The position numbers and the translations under genes are program-made. A model generated the notes under the pieces. The model ran no database searches and was not told the DNA's origin. It saw only the letters and a program-made list of their open reading frames with translations. From NCBI GenBank assembly GCA_014529385.2, contig CM043954.1, positions 91,043,747 to 91,107,746 of the forward strand: a DNA stretch of 64,000 nt, given 5' to 3'. This DNA comes from Adiantum capillus-veneris (Eukaryota; Streptophyta; Polypodiopsida; Polypodiales; Pteridaceae). Below, piece by piece: positions 10,429 through 21,950 of the stretch (within the stretch, counting starts at the first letter, position 1; every line of letters begins with the position of its first letter).

Positions 10429-10797
10429 TGCCAAGGCTGGGAACCTCTCATAAAGAAATACATCCAAATCAACTCATACAAAATAAACTTACGGAACGAA
10501 GACTCAATTAGGAGTTCTCTACTCAAAAGGTAAAGTGTAAGAAACCATTATGCTTTGCTCAAACAATTCCACACAAACTCCATAGGAACATCGTTTTTAA
10601 AATTTTGCATACATGATAAATTTCCATATGCAAAATACTACTTTGCAATTTTTTATAGATCTATTAAACTATTGACTTTTTAACTGCACTTTTTGCACTT
10701 CCAATGAAATTTTGTCAACTCCATATTTAAAAGGTTAGAACATACTTGTGTATAGGGCACATTCCACTTAACCATTTGTCAAGTCCACCTAAATGTT
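10429..10797. other. no recognisable feature
   Basis: AT-rich spacer between the solo hAT end and a broken reverse-strand frame. Confidence 0.35.
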
Positions 10798-11649
10798 CTA
10801 AACATCCACAAAAATCAAGTAAATAAGCTGCTTATAATCCACGAAGATCCTTTGAACCAGTTCAATTATAATTTGATCTGCACGCAATAATTCTTGATCA
10901 TTATATATGATGCAACCACTGCCTCTTCCAAAAATTAGCAAGTCCAAACTCTGGAATACATGAAAATAAAAAATTGATATTCCACTATCCACATCTGACA
11001 GTCAATCCTATAAGGATCCACTTCTATTGTCTCATTCGCTTTAAAACACATATCTTCTACGAAAAGTATGTTTGAATTGACAACAACTTGTCCCACATCA
11101 ATTTCAAAAAGCACATCCATTGAACTTAAACTAAAAGTTTCATCATTCTTCATTTCAAACATCTTTAGTTGGTCCACAAAACTTGTTAAACCTGATTTAG
11201 ACTCTTGAAAGACTTGCTCTTGATAGTCCAGTTGCTAAATTCTCTTAGTGAGAATTTCATCTCATCAAAATTTGACCACAAATCAATCCACTTGGCTAAA
11301 TTCTCTGCAACTCATATATTCTTGCTTGATATCCACGTGTGACATCAAAATCTATCCTTCAAAACATTCAAAATCAAAACTGTCATTCTCTTGATCATCC
11401 ATAACATCTGACACAATGATCTGACTGTTGTGCCTCTCACGCGATCCCTACCCACTCCTCTATGTCCAACCATGGTGGCTTTGCCTCATTATTCTTGTAT
11501 CTATCTTGTGCCTCTGATAAAAAATGTGACATCATCATAATAATCACGTACAAGATCCAATCATTGGAGACTGGATCATAGCCATCTGCTGGAATGTACT
11601 CTCTGTGAATGGCATCAATGATGTAATTCTCTCTCTTGATCTTGAGCAT
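10798..11649 (-). pseudogene. unrecognised broken reverse-strand frames
   Basis: Three reverse-strand open stretches: 11649-11437 (IIDAIHREYIPADGYDPVSN, PPWLDIEEWVGIA), 11177-10935 (VLFEIDVGQVVVNSNILFVE) and 10992-10798. Their composition is protein-like and they share an orientation, so they may be remains of one gene. No domain is recognised. The stretch is bounded by hAT-type ends at 10428 and 11685. Confidence 0.3.
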
Positions 11650-11849
11650 CCAAATGCTCCATCATATAGTGCCCAAATTGCACCCAAGGATTTCACTGAC
11701 GTAATCATGATCGTGTGATTACGTTAATAATGTAAGTAATTAAAAATGAAATAGACGTGGCCCATCGAGAAAATGATAAAGCACCGTGGGCCTATCGGGA
11801 AAATAAAAAAGCCTAGTGGGCTAAATTGTATATAGTAAAACCTCTACTA

Positions 11850-13049
11850 ACTTTGGCATTTTGACTAGGCAAATATTTGGGGAGTGTATCCGAGCATCGG
11901 GTATAATTATCTCCTTGTGAATTGACCTAAGGTTACAGAGTCACATGTCCTTTTTCTGGGCCAAGCGTGATTCTCAATACGATAACCACTTTAAAAATAT
12001 TTAAATCCTTCACCAAAAACAAAGGTACAAAGATAGAACAATTGAATCTTTGGAGAGTCATGCTCAATGCGACGAAGCCACTGGTCCATAAAAGGGCCGA
12101 AGTTGGTTTTAGAAGATGAGCATATTTAAATAACGAGCTCATAGTGAAGGGTGGGATGCCCTGTACTAGTGTATTGGGTATATAAAGATCGTTGAAGTCT
12201 TACATTTTACACCATCATAGGTTTGAATTGATATACATTGTCATTGCATAATATAAGAGCTATAATCCTTAATTGGGTGAAAATAGCTTTTATATATTGA
12301 ATTGGATGCATAAGGGGGATACAATCCTTGATTGGGCACAAGTAGTCCTCAATTGTGTAATTGTATTGAAGATTTTATTGTCTTTTTTTATGAATTGGTT
12401 TACATAGGGAGTGCATTGTGTATTATGAAATATTGTTAGTGCATGAGATGGCCAATCATAGATATTATTGATTTCATTTTTGTTTTGCAAATAATTATCA
12501 TCATATCAATGTAGAAGTTGATTATTCTTTGTAGCATGTGAAAATAGTTTTGTCTTATTGTGTGCAAATCGCAGAGGGTGTATAATTGATCCTCATATTT
12601 ATAATTGGATTGACAAATCCATAGCGTTGTTGTATGCATAATGCCAAGTAGAGAGTGCATTGAAATGTGTATATTTTTCCACTTTCAAAATGATCTTAAG
12701 ATTTGACCACATGGCTAAATCTTAGCCAAAGTTTTGAGAGCATGGTTTGAAAGAGCTTTTCAAGTACTACCTGTGGAAGGAGCGAGCCTTAGAAAACAAT
12801 TTGAGATTTGTCCATATGGTCAAATATTTAAGATATTGGTGATTCCCAAATTGGTTTCAAAGTCTTATACTCTGTAATATGGTGTTTGTGATCAATATGT
12901 GAATCGACAAGAGTGCATTGAAAATTGCACACTGTGTAGACTCGATTGCTTTCTTAATGAAGGTTTTTCAAATATATATTGAAAAGTAGAAAAATGTTCT
13001 TATAATTAAACATCTAGTTCTTATGCCTTTAAGATTAAATTGAAAGCAA
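11850..13049. other. hAT copy B 5' non-coding region
   Basis: No gene is visible. GGGGAGTGTATCCGAGC, TTGTGAATTGACCTAA and GTATATAAAGATC-type words are shared with 38815-39125 of copy C, so this is element sequence. It may hold the transposase promoter; TATAAAGATC near 12180 would be a candidate, unproven. Confidence 0.6.
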
Positions 13050-15329
13050 TGGATCAAAATGTCGGCACAAGTGGTATGAAGAAGGCAGAGAATAAAAAAT
13101 CCCTTTGAAAAATGGTGGGATTATGCTCACAGCATATGTGGTCAATATATGGAGTGGCAATGTAAATTTTGCTTCACCACAAAATCAGGCGGTGCACCAC
13201 ATATAAGGGATCATTTTTTGGGTAACCTTACAAAGAATTGTAAGAAATATGATCATCCTCAAGCGTTTACAATTGCAAAGCGTTTGAGAGAAGAGCTCAT
13301 CCAAAAGGGTCGCAAGAGACATCGGGTACATAAATATGTTATGGATTCATGTCAAGAGCATACATAGTTAAATATCAACTCTCCTAATCGTGTGGTGAAA
13401 CCAACCAACCTTGTAGGACAACCTATGAAAGGAGAGGAAATACCAAGTAGTGTTCCTTTTAAGCGTCACAAATGAAGGTGAACTTGGAAAAATGCATCAA
13501 AAATCATTGCATCAAGGCTTTCAAATGCAATCGCTAGAAGACGCACAAACTGAACTCACCAAAGCAATTTTTTTCACTGGGAGTGCTCTAGTGATGGTAG
13601 ACAACAATCATTGAAAACATGCATGGAAAAAAATCAGTGAGTTCAGCCTAGTATTGTCAGTCCCTTTGTATCACATGATACAAAATGTTCTCTTGGATAA
13701 ATGTTACATCGAAGTCAAAGAGTGTGTTTCCAAAATAATACTTGGGCATATATCACTCTCAAGATATTGTAAGTGATGGTTGGTGTAATGTTCCAAGAAG
13801 ACCACTGATCAATGTGATACTGGTTTGTCCAAGGAGGGAAACATTCATGAAGGTGGTTGACAATTTTGGTGCAATTAAAAGTGGCAAATACATTGTTGAG
13901 TTCTTGATTAATGTAATTAAAGAAATATGTGCTAAACTTGTCATTCAAGTAGTCATGAACAATGCAAAGAACTGTAAATGCTAGCAAATTAATAAAAAAG
14001 TGCTTTCCACACATTTTTGCCAATGCTTGCAATACGCAGAGTTTAAACTTGGTGCTAAAGGATTGGTATACTAGTGAAGAAATCACATGGTTCGCCAAAA
14101 TAATTGACATAGCATGACAAGTTGTGAAGTTCATCTTGAAATGACAAAGAGTGCTCGATTTGTACACAATGCACATGTCAGTTATGTTAAAATTACCTGC
14201 TGAAACTCACTTTTGCACACATTTTTATACATGAGAACCACTCCTACGCAATTAGTGCATTGTGATTGACACTTTCAACCAACAACCTTTGACCAGTGGA
14301 AGCTTGAGCAGATCGAAAAAGTGAAAGAGAAAATAATGATGCCTATTATGTTCGCAATTTGCAACCTTGATCATAAGGCGCAAAATATGAGCAAAGTGTA
14401 GATGACCTGGTGGACAGTCCAAAAAATTCTAGAAAATTCTAAGGAGTTAAAAGACTATAGTAGAGAAGGAGTGACGACTTTTATTCTCTGCAAAAAACAA
14501 ATAATTTTGGCCAAGTACTTTCATGCAAGGTGGAAGAACGCTCATAGTCCACTCCATAGTGTGGCTTACATGCTCGATTCGAAGTATTGGAATTTAGATA
14601 TGATATCCAATACAGAGGTGGTCAGCGATTTCTATCATGTAGTCAATATGTTATACTCCAATGTTCAAGATTGAATTGATTGTATCAAAGAAATGAGTGC
14701 ATTTAAATTGAAAGAAGGACCTTTTGCAAATGATTTTTTACAGTCGATCTCAAACGAGAAACTTGCATGGAAGTGGTGGATGATGAATGGTGGAGAGCAT
14801 TACTCGACTTACGTCCTCTTACAATGAAAGTATTGGTGCAATGTGCGGTAGACTCAAGCTCGTAGAGAAAGTGGTGTATGTACAAGTATGTTCATAGCAA
14901 TATTCGAAACAAATTATTGAAAGATAGAGTGGAAAAATTAGTTTACATGTTTTCCAACAAAAAGATATTGCATCACATTGAAAGTGCTCGCTACAAGGAA
15001 GAAATGCCTATCTGGGTGTATGATTGTCAACAAAAAGATATTGCATCACATTGAAAGTACTCGCTACAAGGAAGAAATGCCTATCTGGGTGTATGATTGT
15101 CAACAAAAAGATATTGCATCACATTGAAAGTGCTCGCTACAAGGAAGAAATGCCTATCTGGGTGTATGATTGTCAAAACGAAGATCAAGAAGAGTTCAAT
15201 GTTAGTGTATCTCATTGCTTTATAAACAAAATCGAAGAGAACCTAGCAATACATGTGGAAGTTCAATTATAGCAAGACCCACAATACTTTGACTCAGAAC
15301 AAGATAACAACTACACAGATTCAACATAG
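13050..15329 (+). pseudogene. hAT transposase with BED finger, DUF659 and hATC (copy B)
   Basis: Most complete transposase of the family here, though broken by frameshifts and stops. It starts at an ATG near 13050 (MDQNVGTSGMKKAENKK). A BED-type zinc finger follows at about 13125-13260 (WQCKFC, HIRDHFLG, NCKK). The DUF659-like core (about 13745-13985) has DIVSDGWCNVPRRPLINVIL and VIQVVMNNAKNCK. Then come FHARWKNAHSPLHSVAYMLD (14520-14580) and hATC (about 14760-15000: WWMMNGGEHY, KVLVQC, KYVHSNIRNKLL, VEKLVYMFSNKKILHH). The acidic tail ends near 15329. The product would cut and join element ends in the nucleus. Confidence 0.85.
14955..15173. repeat. triplicated 73-bp unit in the hATC region
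   Basis: CAACAAAAAGATATTGCATC begins near 14955, 15028 and 15101, each followed by the same sequence up to GTGTATGATTGT. The period is 73 bp, not a multiple of three, so the triplication shifts the frame of the transposase tail. Copy A has one unit. Confidence 0.93.
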
Positions 15330-15761
15330 CTTAAGAGTAGAATGAAGATTGCAATTATGAAATTCAAGAGCTTATATTCGATGTGTTATGATTGTATACA
15401 ATGCTTTGTAGAAGTGAAATTACAATATCTGCTACTATCAATTGTTTGTGCTCAAAGCCTACATCTTCATTATTGAATAGATTTCTAATTGCACTAGGGG
15501 TGTCTTCATGGGATTGCTTGAATAAGTGTTGATTTGCTGGTGGAAAATTCCTCTAGCCATACTATAGCATGTGCATCTCGAGGGGGTCACTTAATAATTA
15601 TGTGACTATCATGTGAGTGCAACAGAAGGGCTTATTAAGTTTCAAGTTTTCTCACATTTTCACATATAGAAGGGTACCATAGAATTGAATTAGAAAAAAA
15701 ATTACAAATTGAATAGGAAAAGGGTGTATTGTATTTGTCAAAAATTCACAGATAAGGAGTT
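15330..15761 (-). pseudogene. 3' remnant of the antisense second gene (copy B)
   Basis: Shares AATAGATTTCTAATTGCACT and the following AGGGGTGTCTT with the antisense gene end in copy A (400-430), in the same position after the transposase. The rest of that gene, including the RING-like cluster, is deleted before the kinase-like gene begins. No open frame remains. Confidence 0.5.
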
Positions 15762-16648
15762 TTATAAATAGTCCTTGAATTCACATGATATACACGATTT
15801 ACACATAGTGACCCCCCAAGATGTGCATGCAAATGCTCCTTGGGCGAACGAAAAATGGCACATCATGTCTCCCAAGGTATCCCCATTGTAGTATGGGAAG
15901 ATTGTGATCCAGGGGGCCTCGAAGGTAAAGCCAATGCATCTTACAATGGAGGTGTGAAGTGTTTGCATTACTTGCTCTATTTGGAAGCTATCAAATTTTT
16001 CCTCAATCCCTCCCTTGTAGCATTTTCCTACATATGTAATGTGCTTTGGAAAGAAAGAAATTCTTTTAATGGTGTATAATGTACATACACCAAAAGAACA
16101 TGCTCCAATCCTCGTACCTCCCATGAGGGCTTCATGGGGAATGCCAATTAAATGTGCACACCTAGCATTCAACATGGTGCGCATGATTGTGTTGATGTCG
16201 CTAGCATTTGATCGACCACCTACGGCTTCTTACGCATCTTGGACCATCTTCAATCACTTGGGTAAGGTGTACTAGTCTTGAACTTTAACCCACCTCATAT
16301 TTATCTTTTTCTCCTCCCATTGTTTATCCCACGCCTATATTTTTACCATATTGCAAGTGGGAGGGAGATCTTCTTTCAAGTCTCTCCAACACACTTTCAT
16401 ATTTCCCAGCACCATCTTGATCTTGTGGGTAGGTCAAACTCTCTTATCCTTGTAGGAATCAACAACTCATAATGTCCTTTGGCACACAATCTGTAGTCTG
16501 TGTTCTCCCAAATAGCACTAGTGAGATCTTGAATAAAGACGTCACTTTCATTTATTTACTGTATGCGTCCATCTGCACATGAAGATATTGCCAATATACA
16601 CTCCTTTTTAATGGAATGCATAATAATTTTCTTTTTCTCTTGTGCCAT
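15762..16648 (-). pseudogene. antisense protein-kinase-like gene (copy B)
   Basis: Starts MAQEKKKIIMHSIKKECILAI at 16648. After a frame-broken N-terminal region, the kinase N-lobe is open at 16184-15762: GGTRIGACSFGVCTLY (glycine loop, second Gly replaced by Ala-Cys), YVGKCYKGG (likely the ATP-binding Lys), HTSIVRCIG (the usual HPNIV region) and ITIFPYYNGDTLGDMM (hinge and after). The frame reads through FDSFQIEQVMQTL where copy C has a stop, so that stop is not ancestral. The C-lobe, including the catalytic loop, is deleted. Confidence 0.6.
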
Positions 16649-16899
16649 TTTTGTCTTGGAAAATAAAAAACAAAATATCAAATGCAATTTCAAGGTGCAT
16701 TGGCACTCTCACACTAGTTTAGACAGACCATAACCATGACCTAAAGACTTCAAAAAATTGTGCAAGATTATAATAATACATAGTGATAACTATTTTCACT
16801 TTGAAAAGTTATGTTTGATCGTGCAAAATGTATTAAAAACAAGTAACTCTTAAGAAAACCACCAGATTGAACAATACATGTTAAAAACTCTTAACATTT

Positions 16900-17047
16900 T
16901 GTTGCCACATACATGTGGAAGTGATGTGTTTGAACACACTAGGACCGCAGGGGCATTTTTTTCGTCTTTAGGAGGTTGTCTCCCCATGCATTGTATATAC
17001 GCCCATCACTCTAGGGCTATCTATCTTTCCATGTCACACTAAGAACA
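16900..17047 (+). repeat. Copia 5' LTR (shortened)
   Basis: Starts TGTTGCCACATACATGTGG and ends GAACA before ATTGGTATCATAG. It aligns with the 226-bp reverse LTR at 27100-27325, sharing GCATTGTATATA, GCCCATCACT and GGGCTATCTATCTTTCCA. About 80 bp before its 3' end are missing here. GTATATAC near 16993 is the likely TATA region. Confidence 0.8.
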
Positions 17048-17048
17048 A

Positions 17049-17060
17049 TTGGTATCATAG
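17049..17060 (+). promoter_or_regulatory. Copia primer-binding site
   Basis: TTGGTATCATAG follows the LTR after one or two bases. It is close to TGGTATCAGAGC, the plant Copia site complementary to the 3' end of initiator tRNA-Met. The reverse copy near 27085-27099 reads TTGGTATTAGAGC. Confidence 0.8.
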
Positions 17061-17239
17061 AAGGTTGCATCCTCCCGGGCTTAGTTGCCAACAGCTCCAA
17101 CACACACTTGCTCACTTTCGCCAATTTCTGTGAGCTTTGGCGAGTGTTCGTAGGTTGCATCCTCCCGGGCTTAGTCGCCAACAGCTCCAACACACACTTG
17201 CTCACTTTCACCAAATTTTGTGAGCTTTGGCGAGTGTTC
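17060..17239 (+). repeat. duplicated 90-bp unit in the Copia leader
   Basis: AGGTTGCATCCTCCCGGGCT to GGCGAGTGTTCGT is present twice in tandem (about 17060-17149 and 17150-17239) with few differences. The related reverse element has a single copy of this leader. Confidence 0.9.
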
Positions 17240-17494
17240 GTAGGTTGAATTTTTTTTTGGGATAGCTCGAAGAGTAGAATCCGCTCAGATTTTTGATTCG
17301 GACTCATTTTGGCCTCCGTTTCCATTCCAGGCAATACTGCATAGGCTAATTTTTGTCAGTGCCGTTTTTTGCATGACAAGTCTCTTAGAGTTTTCTACGG
17401 TTTGTGCTATATAGCATGTGTTGTTCTCGCTTCATTTCTCCTTTTTTCGATAAGTTTTCACATCAGGTGTAACATTTACCAAGGGTGACAACAA

Positions 17495-17790
17495 CACAGA
17501 TGTGTTCAAGATGTTTGCTGTTGAGGACAAATTGGATGGGGACAATTACCCTATGTGGGCTTATATGATACAACATGTTCTTATGTCAAGGGCATCTAGA
17601 ATATTTTCCAGGGCATTGATGTACATCCTAGTTCTGAGCATGTAGGCAATGTTGAGGGTTTTGCAAGTCTTGCTGCTGTTAGAGTTGTTTTGCCTGCAAC
17701 TGAGCAAGCTTGTTGTTGGGATGTAAAAGATGCGTAGGCTCATGCATTGATTGCGTTTTCTTTGAAGTGCACTATTATTCCCCACATTTG
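17495..17790 (+). pseudogene. Copia gag N-terminal fragment
   Basis: VFKMFAVEDKLDGDNYPMWA followed by YMIQHVLMS is the N-terminal signature of plant Copia gag (DUF4219/UBN2 type). Stops and frameshifts follow. The matching protein of the reverse element (26800-26184) keeps more of the domain. It ends at the deletion near 17790. Confidence 0.8.
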
Positions 17791-17798
17791 TTCAATAT

Positions 17799-19362
17799 GA
17801 AGCATAGCATGATAGAAAGCCATCTATTGAGCACATGCATGTTTTTGGCTATTTGACTTATGGTTTAGTGCCACAAGCGCAACGTAGAAAATTGGACGGT
17901 AAGGCTGTCAAATGTATTTTTGTTGGTTATAGTGCTGAAAGAAAAGGTTACATGTTGTACCATCCACAAAAAAAGCGTATTTTGGTCTCACATGATGTTG
18001 TGTTTGTGGAAGATTCTGTTTAGCCTTTGCTGTCATGTACTAGAGATAGTAATGTAAGCTCACATGACATTTATGATAGTTTATTGCCTCTTTTTAGTGG
18101 TGAAATTTTGAATGTAAATTCAAATGAGGCAAATGTACAACCTATCAGGGGGTTTCTAAAGATGTTACAAGTCAGCCTATTATTGATGCAGATGTACATG
18201 ATGTACTTGATGAGGAAAGGGGTACAAATGAGCAGCTAGAGGTATGCCAAAATGGTTGGTGCACACTTTGCGTGATAGTAAATTGGATGCACCTTTGTCT
18301 AGTCGTACTCATTCAGGTTTTTTCCATGCCTCTTATGCATCAGATTGTTATGCATTGGTTGTGTCTAGCTTATGTGATATAGAGGAACCCCTATCTTTTG
18401 ATGAATCACATAATTTAGAAAATTGGATGGCTGTCATACAATTAGAATATGATTCACTTATAGAAAATGACACATGGAATTTATGTGATTTGCCTCCTGG
18501 AAAAAAGGCCACTAGTACAAAGTGGGTTTACAAGTTGAAACACAAGTCGGATGGTGAGATTGATCGCTATAAGGCTCGGCTTTTTGCAAAGGGTTATGCA
18601 CATAAAAAAGGCATAGATTATGAAGAGACTTTTTCTCCCACTTGTCATATGACTACTGTGCGTTTTCTATGTGCATTGGTAGCTCATTTTGGTTGGGATG
18701 TATATCAATCGTACATTGTTATTGCTTTTTGAATGGTGACATATTTGAGGAAGTTTATGTAACACAACCTCGCGGTTTTGTCAAGAAAGGACGAGAGGAT
18801 AAGGTGTGCAAATGTAACAAAGCTTTGTATGGGTTGAATCAATCTTCTTGTGCTTGGTATGAGAAGGCTGACACTCATTTGGTCAAACGAGGCTTTCGTA
18901 ACAGTCCAACAAAAAGCACATTGTATGTAAAGCGTGAGGGTGATGTACTTCTTATTATGGTTCTTTATGTAGATGATTTGTTGATCACTGGACCAAATGA
19001 GAGACATATTGATGAATTTAAAGCTGATTTGAATGCTACTTTCAAGATGAAAGATTTTGGGTTGTGGCATCATACAATTTAAGCAGTGTGATGGTGGTAT
19101 TTCCTTGTGTCACAAAAGTTACATAGAAACATTGCTATGTAAGTTTGGACTTGAGGATTGCAAACCTATTGCCACTCCCATGGAAACAGGTTTGAAACTG
19201 AGTCTTCATGATGGTGATGATCCTTTAGATGTTACTCTTTACCAAATTTCTATTGGATGCCTCATTTATGTATGCAACACGAGGTCGGATATTAGATTTG
19301 TAGTCTCACAAGTGAGCAGATTTATGCATAGGTCAGGGTCTAAGCATTGGCATGAATTTTAG
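17799..19362 (+). pseudogene. Copia pol: integrase C-terminus and reverse transcriptase
   Basis: Integrase C-terminal region MHVFGYLTYGLVPQAQRRKL, KCIFVGYSAERKGY and VSHDVVFVED (17835-18020). A variable linker follows. Reverse transcriptase runs from 18415: NDTWNLCDLPPGKKA, KWVYKLKHKSDGEIDRYKAR, AKGYAHKKGIDYEETFSP, then after a frameshift near 18730 FLNGDIFEEVYVTQPRGF, CNKALYGLNQSSCAWYEK and the catalytic LYVDDLLITG (about 18963-18993). Another frameshift lies near 19075 before HKSYIETLLCKFGLEDCKP and ATPMETGL. It stops at RSGSKHWHEF, before RNase H. Confidence 0.93.
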
Positions 19363-19439
19363 TGAAACTTTAGCATTTGGTTTTGTGAAGATGTTATTCA
19401 TTAGCGTAGACACTATTGAGGCTGTATAAAAGTGATATC

Positions 19440-19906
19440 ATATATGTTATAATTTTTATGACTTTTGTAAATGTAGCATTCTAATAAAGCAACGATGATT
19501 GATGAATAAAAATTTATATTGAACATGATTAGATAGTATAAATTTTGACAAGAACACTTAAAAATAACAATTACAAACAGTTCAAACATTTGTATAGAAA
19601 TACTCTTCATGGCCGACCAAGTATTTCATATACTTAAACATGAAATGCACATGTACATACAAATTATATGGAGTTCATCCGGCCGGGTTAATGACCTGAA
19701 TGCCACATTTATGCAAAAACAAATGCTTCTAACAAATGACACTCTATAACCATGTTATCGATCAAGTGCCACTCAAATCTAAAGAGCAATAATGGTTTGC
19801 GTATGAGCATCATATGGCCGCATTACCGACCGATGCCCATATGTTTTTTTGCAAGGGGAAGGGAAGTTGACTCTCCATAATGATACCAATATTGCCGTGT
19901 TATTGA
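19440..19906 (+). repeat. hAT copy B, right subterminal fragment
   Basis: Resumes similarity to copies A (3655-4110) and C (43660-44095) beyond the Copia insertion: AACGATGATTGATGAATAAA, TATTTCATATACTT, CATATGGCCGCATTACCGAC. It carries four rungs of the inverted-repeat ladder, including CATATGG/CCATATG around 19815-19840. It is cut off near 19906, followed by reverse-strand Ty3 sequence. Confidence 0.85.
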
Positions 19907-20113
19907 CCTATCTTCCCATCAAGTTGGGCAATGTACCTCCCATCACCATTCCATATGCATCAACATGCACATGAAAGATTACATCCCAATCTGGTTGACA
20001 AAGAACTGGCTTCCTCTACTGATCGCGTCCTTCAAGCATTGGAAAGTTTTCTCACATTCCTGGTTCCAAATGAAATTATTCCCTTTCTTGGTTAACTCAT
20101 GTTGTAAGGGAAG

Positions 20114-20905
20114 TTATTTGGTTGCAAACATATGAATAAAAAATTTGTAGAAGTTGATATACCCTAGAAAAGAGCTCAATTTAGACGCTATCTTTGGCTT
20201 TGTGGCTTGTTGAACACACTTCACTTTATTAGTGGTCATTTCAATGCCATTTTTGGAATCAATGTGTCCCATAATTTTTCCTTTCCATACCATGAACACT
20301 GAATTGAAAGGGTTTAGGCATATTCTTTTCTCCATGCACCTCTCAAAGACCCTCTCCAAGAATAAAAAATGCATTTTCTTTGTGGAGAAGATGGTAAAAT
20401 CATTGACAAATATAGCCAAAAATTTGTGTAGAAACTCATTGAATATCTCTATCATACATCTTTGGGGTTGTTGAAGCATTACAAAGTCCAAATGGCATAA
20501 CTAGGTACATAAATGTACCCATTCATTGATTAAAATAAATTTATTACAATCTTCAGGTGCAATATTAATTTGATTGTAGCCACTCTATCCGTCCATAAAA
20601 ATGTACATTTTGTGGCATAAAATCTCGTCTACTAACTTGTAAAGGGTAGTGGAAAAGGTTCCTCGATGGTCTGAGCATTTAACTCCTTGTAAACTACACA
20701 TAACCTTGGCTTTCCATTCTTCTTAGGAGCTACCAATATTGGAAATAGCCAGTCATTGCTTCCTGCCTTTGTTATGAACCCTGCCTTGAGAAGATTGTAT
20801 ATCTCCTCCTTGACTTTCTTGGAATAGTTGGGGTTCATCTTGTATCTTTGTAGCCTTACTGGCCTGGAATCTAGTTTTAGTGGTATTTAATGTTGGCACA
20901 CCTCT
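20114..20905 (-). pseudogene. Ty3 reverse transcriptase
   Basis: N-terminal part at 20838-20632: MNPNYSKKVKEEIYNLLKAG, NDWLFPILVAPKKNGKPRLC and VVYKELNAQT, the start of the Ty3 palm. C-terminal part at 20491-20114: EIFNEFLHKFLAIFVNDFTI, where the catalytic YVDD/FVDD reads FVND, then FERCMEKRICLNPF, KIMGHIDSKNGIEM and SSFLGYINFYKFFI. Frameshifts lie between the parts. The second catalytic Asp of the motif is kept and the first is Asn, so it would be inactive. Confidence 0.9.
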
Positions 20906-21559
20906 AGATATACTCCTTTCACATCATTATGTGGGCCAAGCAAACATGTCCTTGTATTCTTGGAATAGTGCCTTTTCTTTCTCCTTGATCTTTGGATTTA
21001 GATGCTTATTAATTTTGATCATTCAAGGGTTCTCCTCTAAATCAAGATTCCATTCTTTGACTTCTTGATCATCTGGAAGAAACAACCAATCTAGGCCTCC
21101 TCCCTTTTGTTTAGCCGGTGACTTAGCTTCCTTTCTCAGTCCTAATACCAACAACATAATCATTAAAGGGGTTTCTCAACTCTCATAATCTATTCTGAAT
21201 TTTTTTCTCATTGATTGTTGGTTCTCCTAATCCGAGTTTGTATGATTTGTTTTCTGTGCTGGTTCGAATTCAAATTCATCTCTCTCTTTCTATTGTAGTG
21301 GTCGTTCATATAACTAAAGTGATCTTTCCCAGAATTTAACTAAGTGAGTTTCTCTTGGTACTGTTTCTTCTCCCTTTCAACTTGTTCTTTGTCCATCAGC
21401 ATAGCACTCAAATCTACTTCTGTTAATGGAAAGATTTTCATTGAAGCAAGCATTCTCACAATCTTCTTTGTTTGATATTTCTAGCATAGCTCTTCTGGTC
21501 TTAAAGCTTTCTTCTAGCTTCTCGTGTTATCTATTCTTATCTGAATTCTCCTACTAGTT

Positions 21560-21950
21560 CCTTGAATTGTTAGTGCCTAGTTGGCATAGTCATGTACCAT
21601 TCCTATAGTTGTGAGCCATGGTTTGCCCAAAAGCATTCCATATATGCCCCCACTGTACATCTAACACCGAGAAGGTGGTCTTGAACTTCTCTTTTCCAAC
21701 TCTTATATGCATGTTCTTAATCATTCCAATAGCCTAGACTACTTGACGGTCAACCATTCTAACTCTAAATGGTGATGGTTTCAAGTCACTAGTCTCTAAT
21801 TTTTGCCTTAAGTTCTCTCCAAGAATATCATCAACTCCCCCATGAGCTCCCCCATCCATTATCACACATGAAAATGGTTTCCACTGTGCCTTTCTCTGAT
21901 TATAATCAATTTGAATTACTAAAACCTCATCATCTATGATGGCTTCTAGC
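21560..21950 (-). pseudogene. Ty3 retropepsin-like segment
   Basis: CVIMDGGAHGGVDDILGENL is the retropepsin active-site region with DGG in place of D[ST]G. SPFRVRMVDRQVV, GMIKNMHIRVGKEKFKTTFS and FGQTMAHNYRNGT follow. Order and spacing fit the protease just upstream of the reverse transcriptase at 20905. Several stops interrupt it. Confidence 0.65.

Larger units (their letters stand above)
11685..16899 (+). mobile_element. hAT transposon copy B, main part
   Basis: Starts CAAGGATTTCACTGACGTAA at 11685, the same end type as copy C. It contains about 1.3 kb of non-coding 5' sequence similar to 38544-39779, a broken transposase (13050-15329) and the antisense kinase-like gene (15762-16648). It is interrupted at 16900 by a Copia LTR. 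The homologous right part reappears at about 19440-19906. The true right terminus is lost at the junction with Ty3 sequence. Confidence 0.85.
16900..19362 (+). mobile_element. Copia (Ty1) retrotransposon, internally deleted, 3' end lost
   Basis: LTR (16900-17047), primer-binding site, repeated leader, gag start (from 17495) and pol from integrase C-terminus through reverse transcriptase (17799-19362). Everything between gag and the integrase C-terminus is deleted near 17790. RNase H and the 3' LTR are missing. It is nested in hAT copy B, with about 0.5 kb of hAT sequence lost at the right junction. The relative on the reverse strand is at 26184-27325. Confidence 0.9.
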
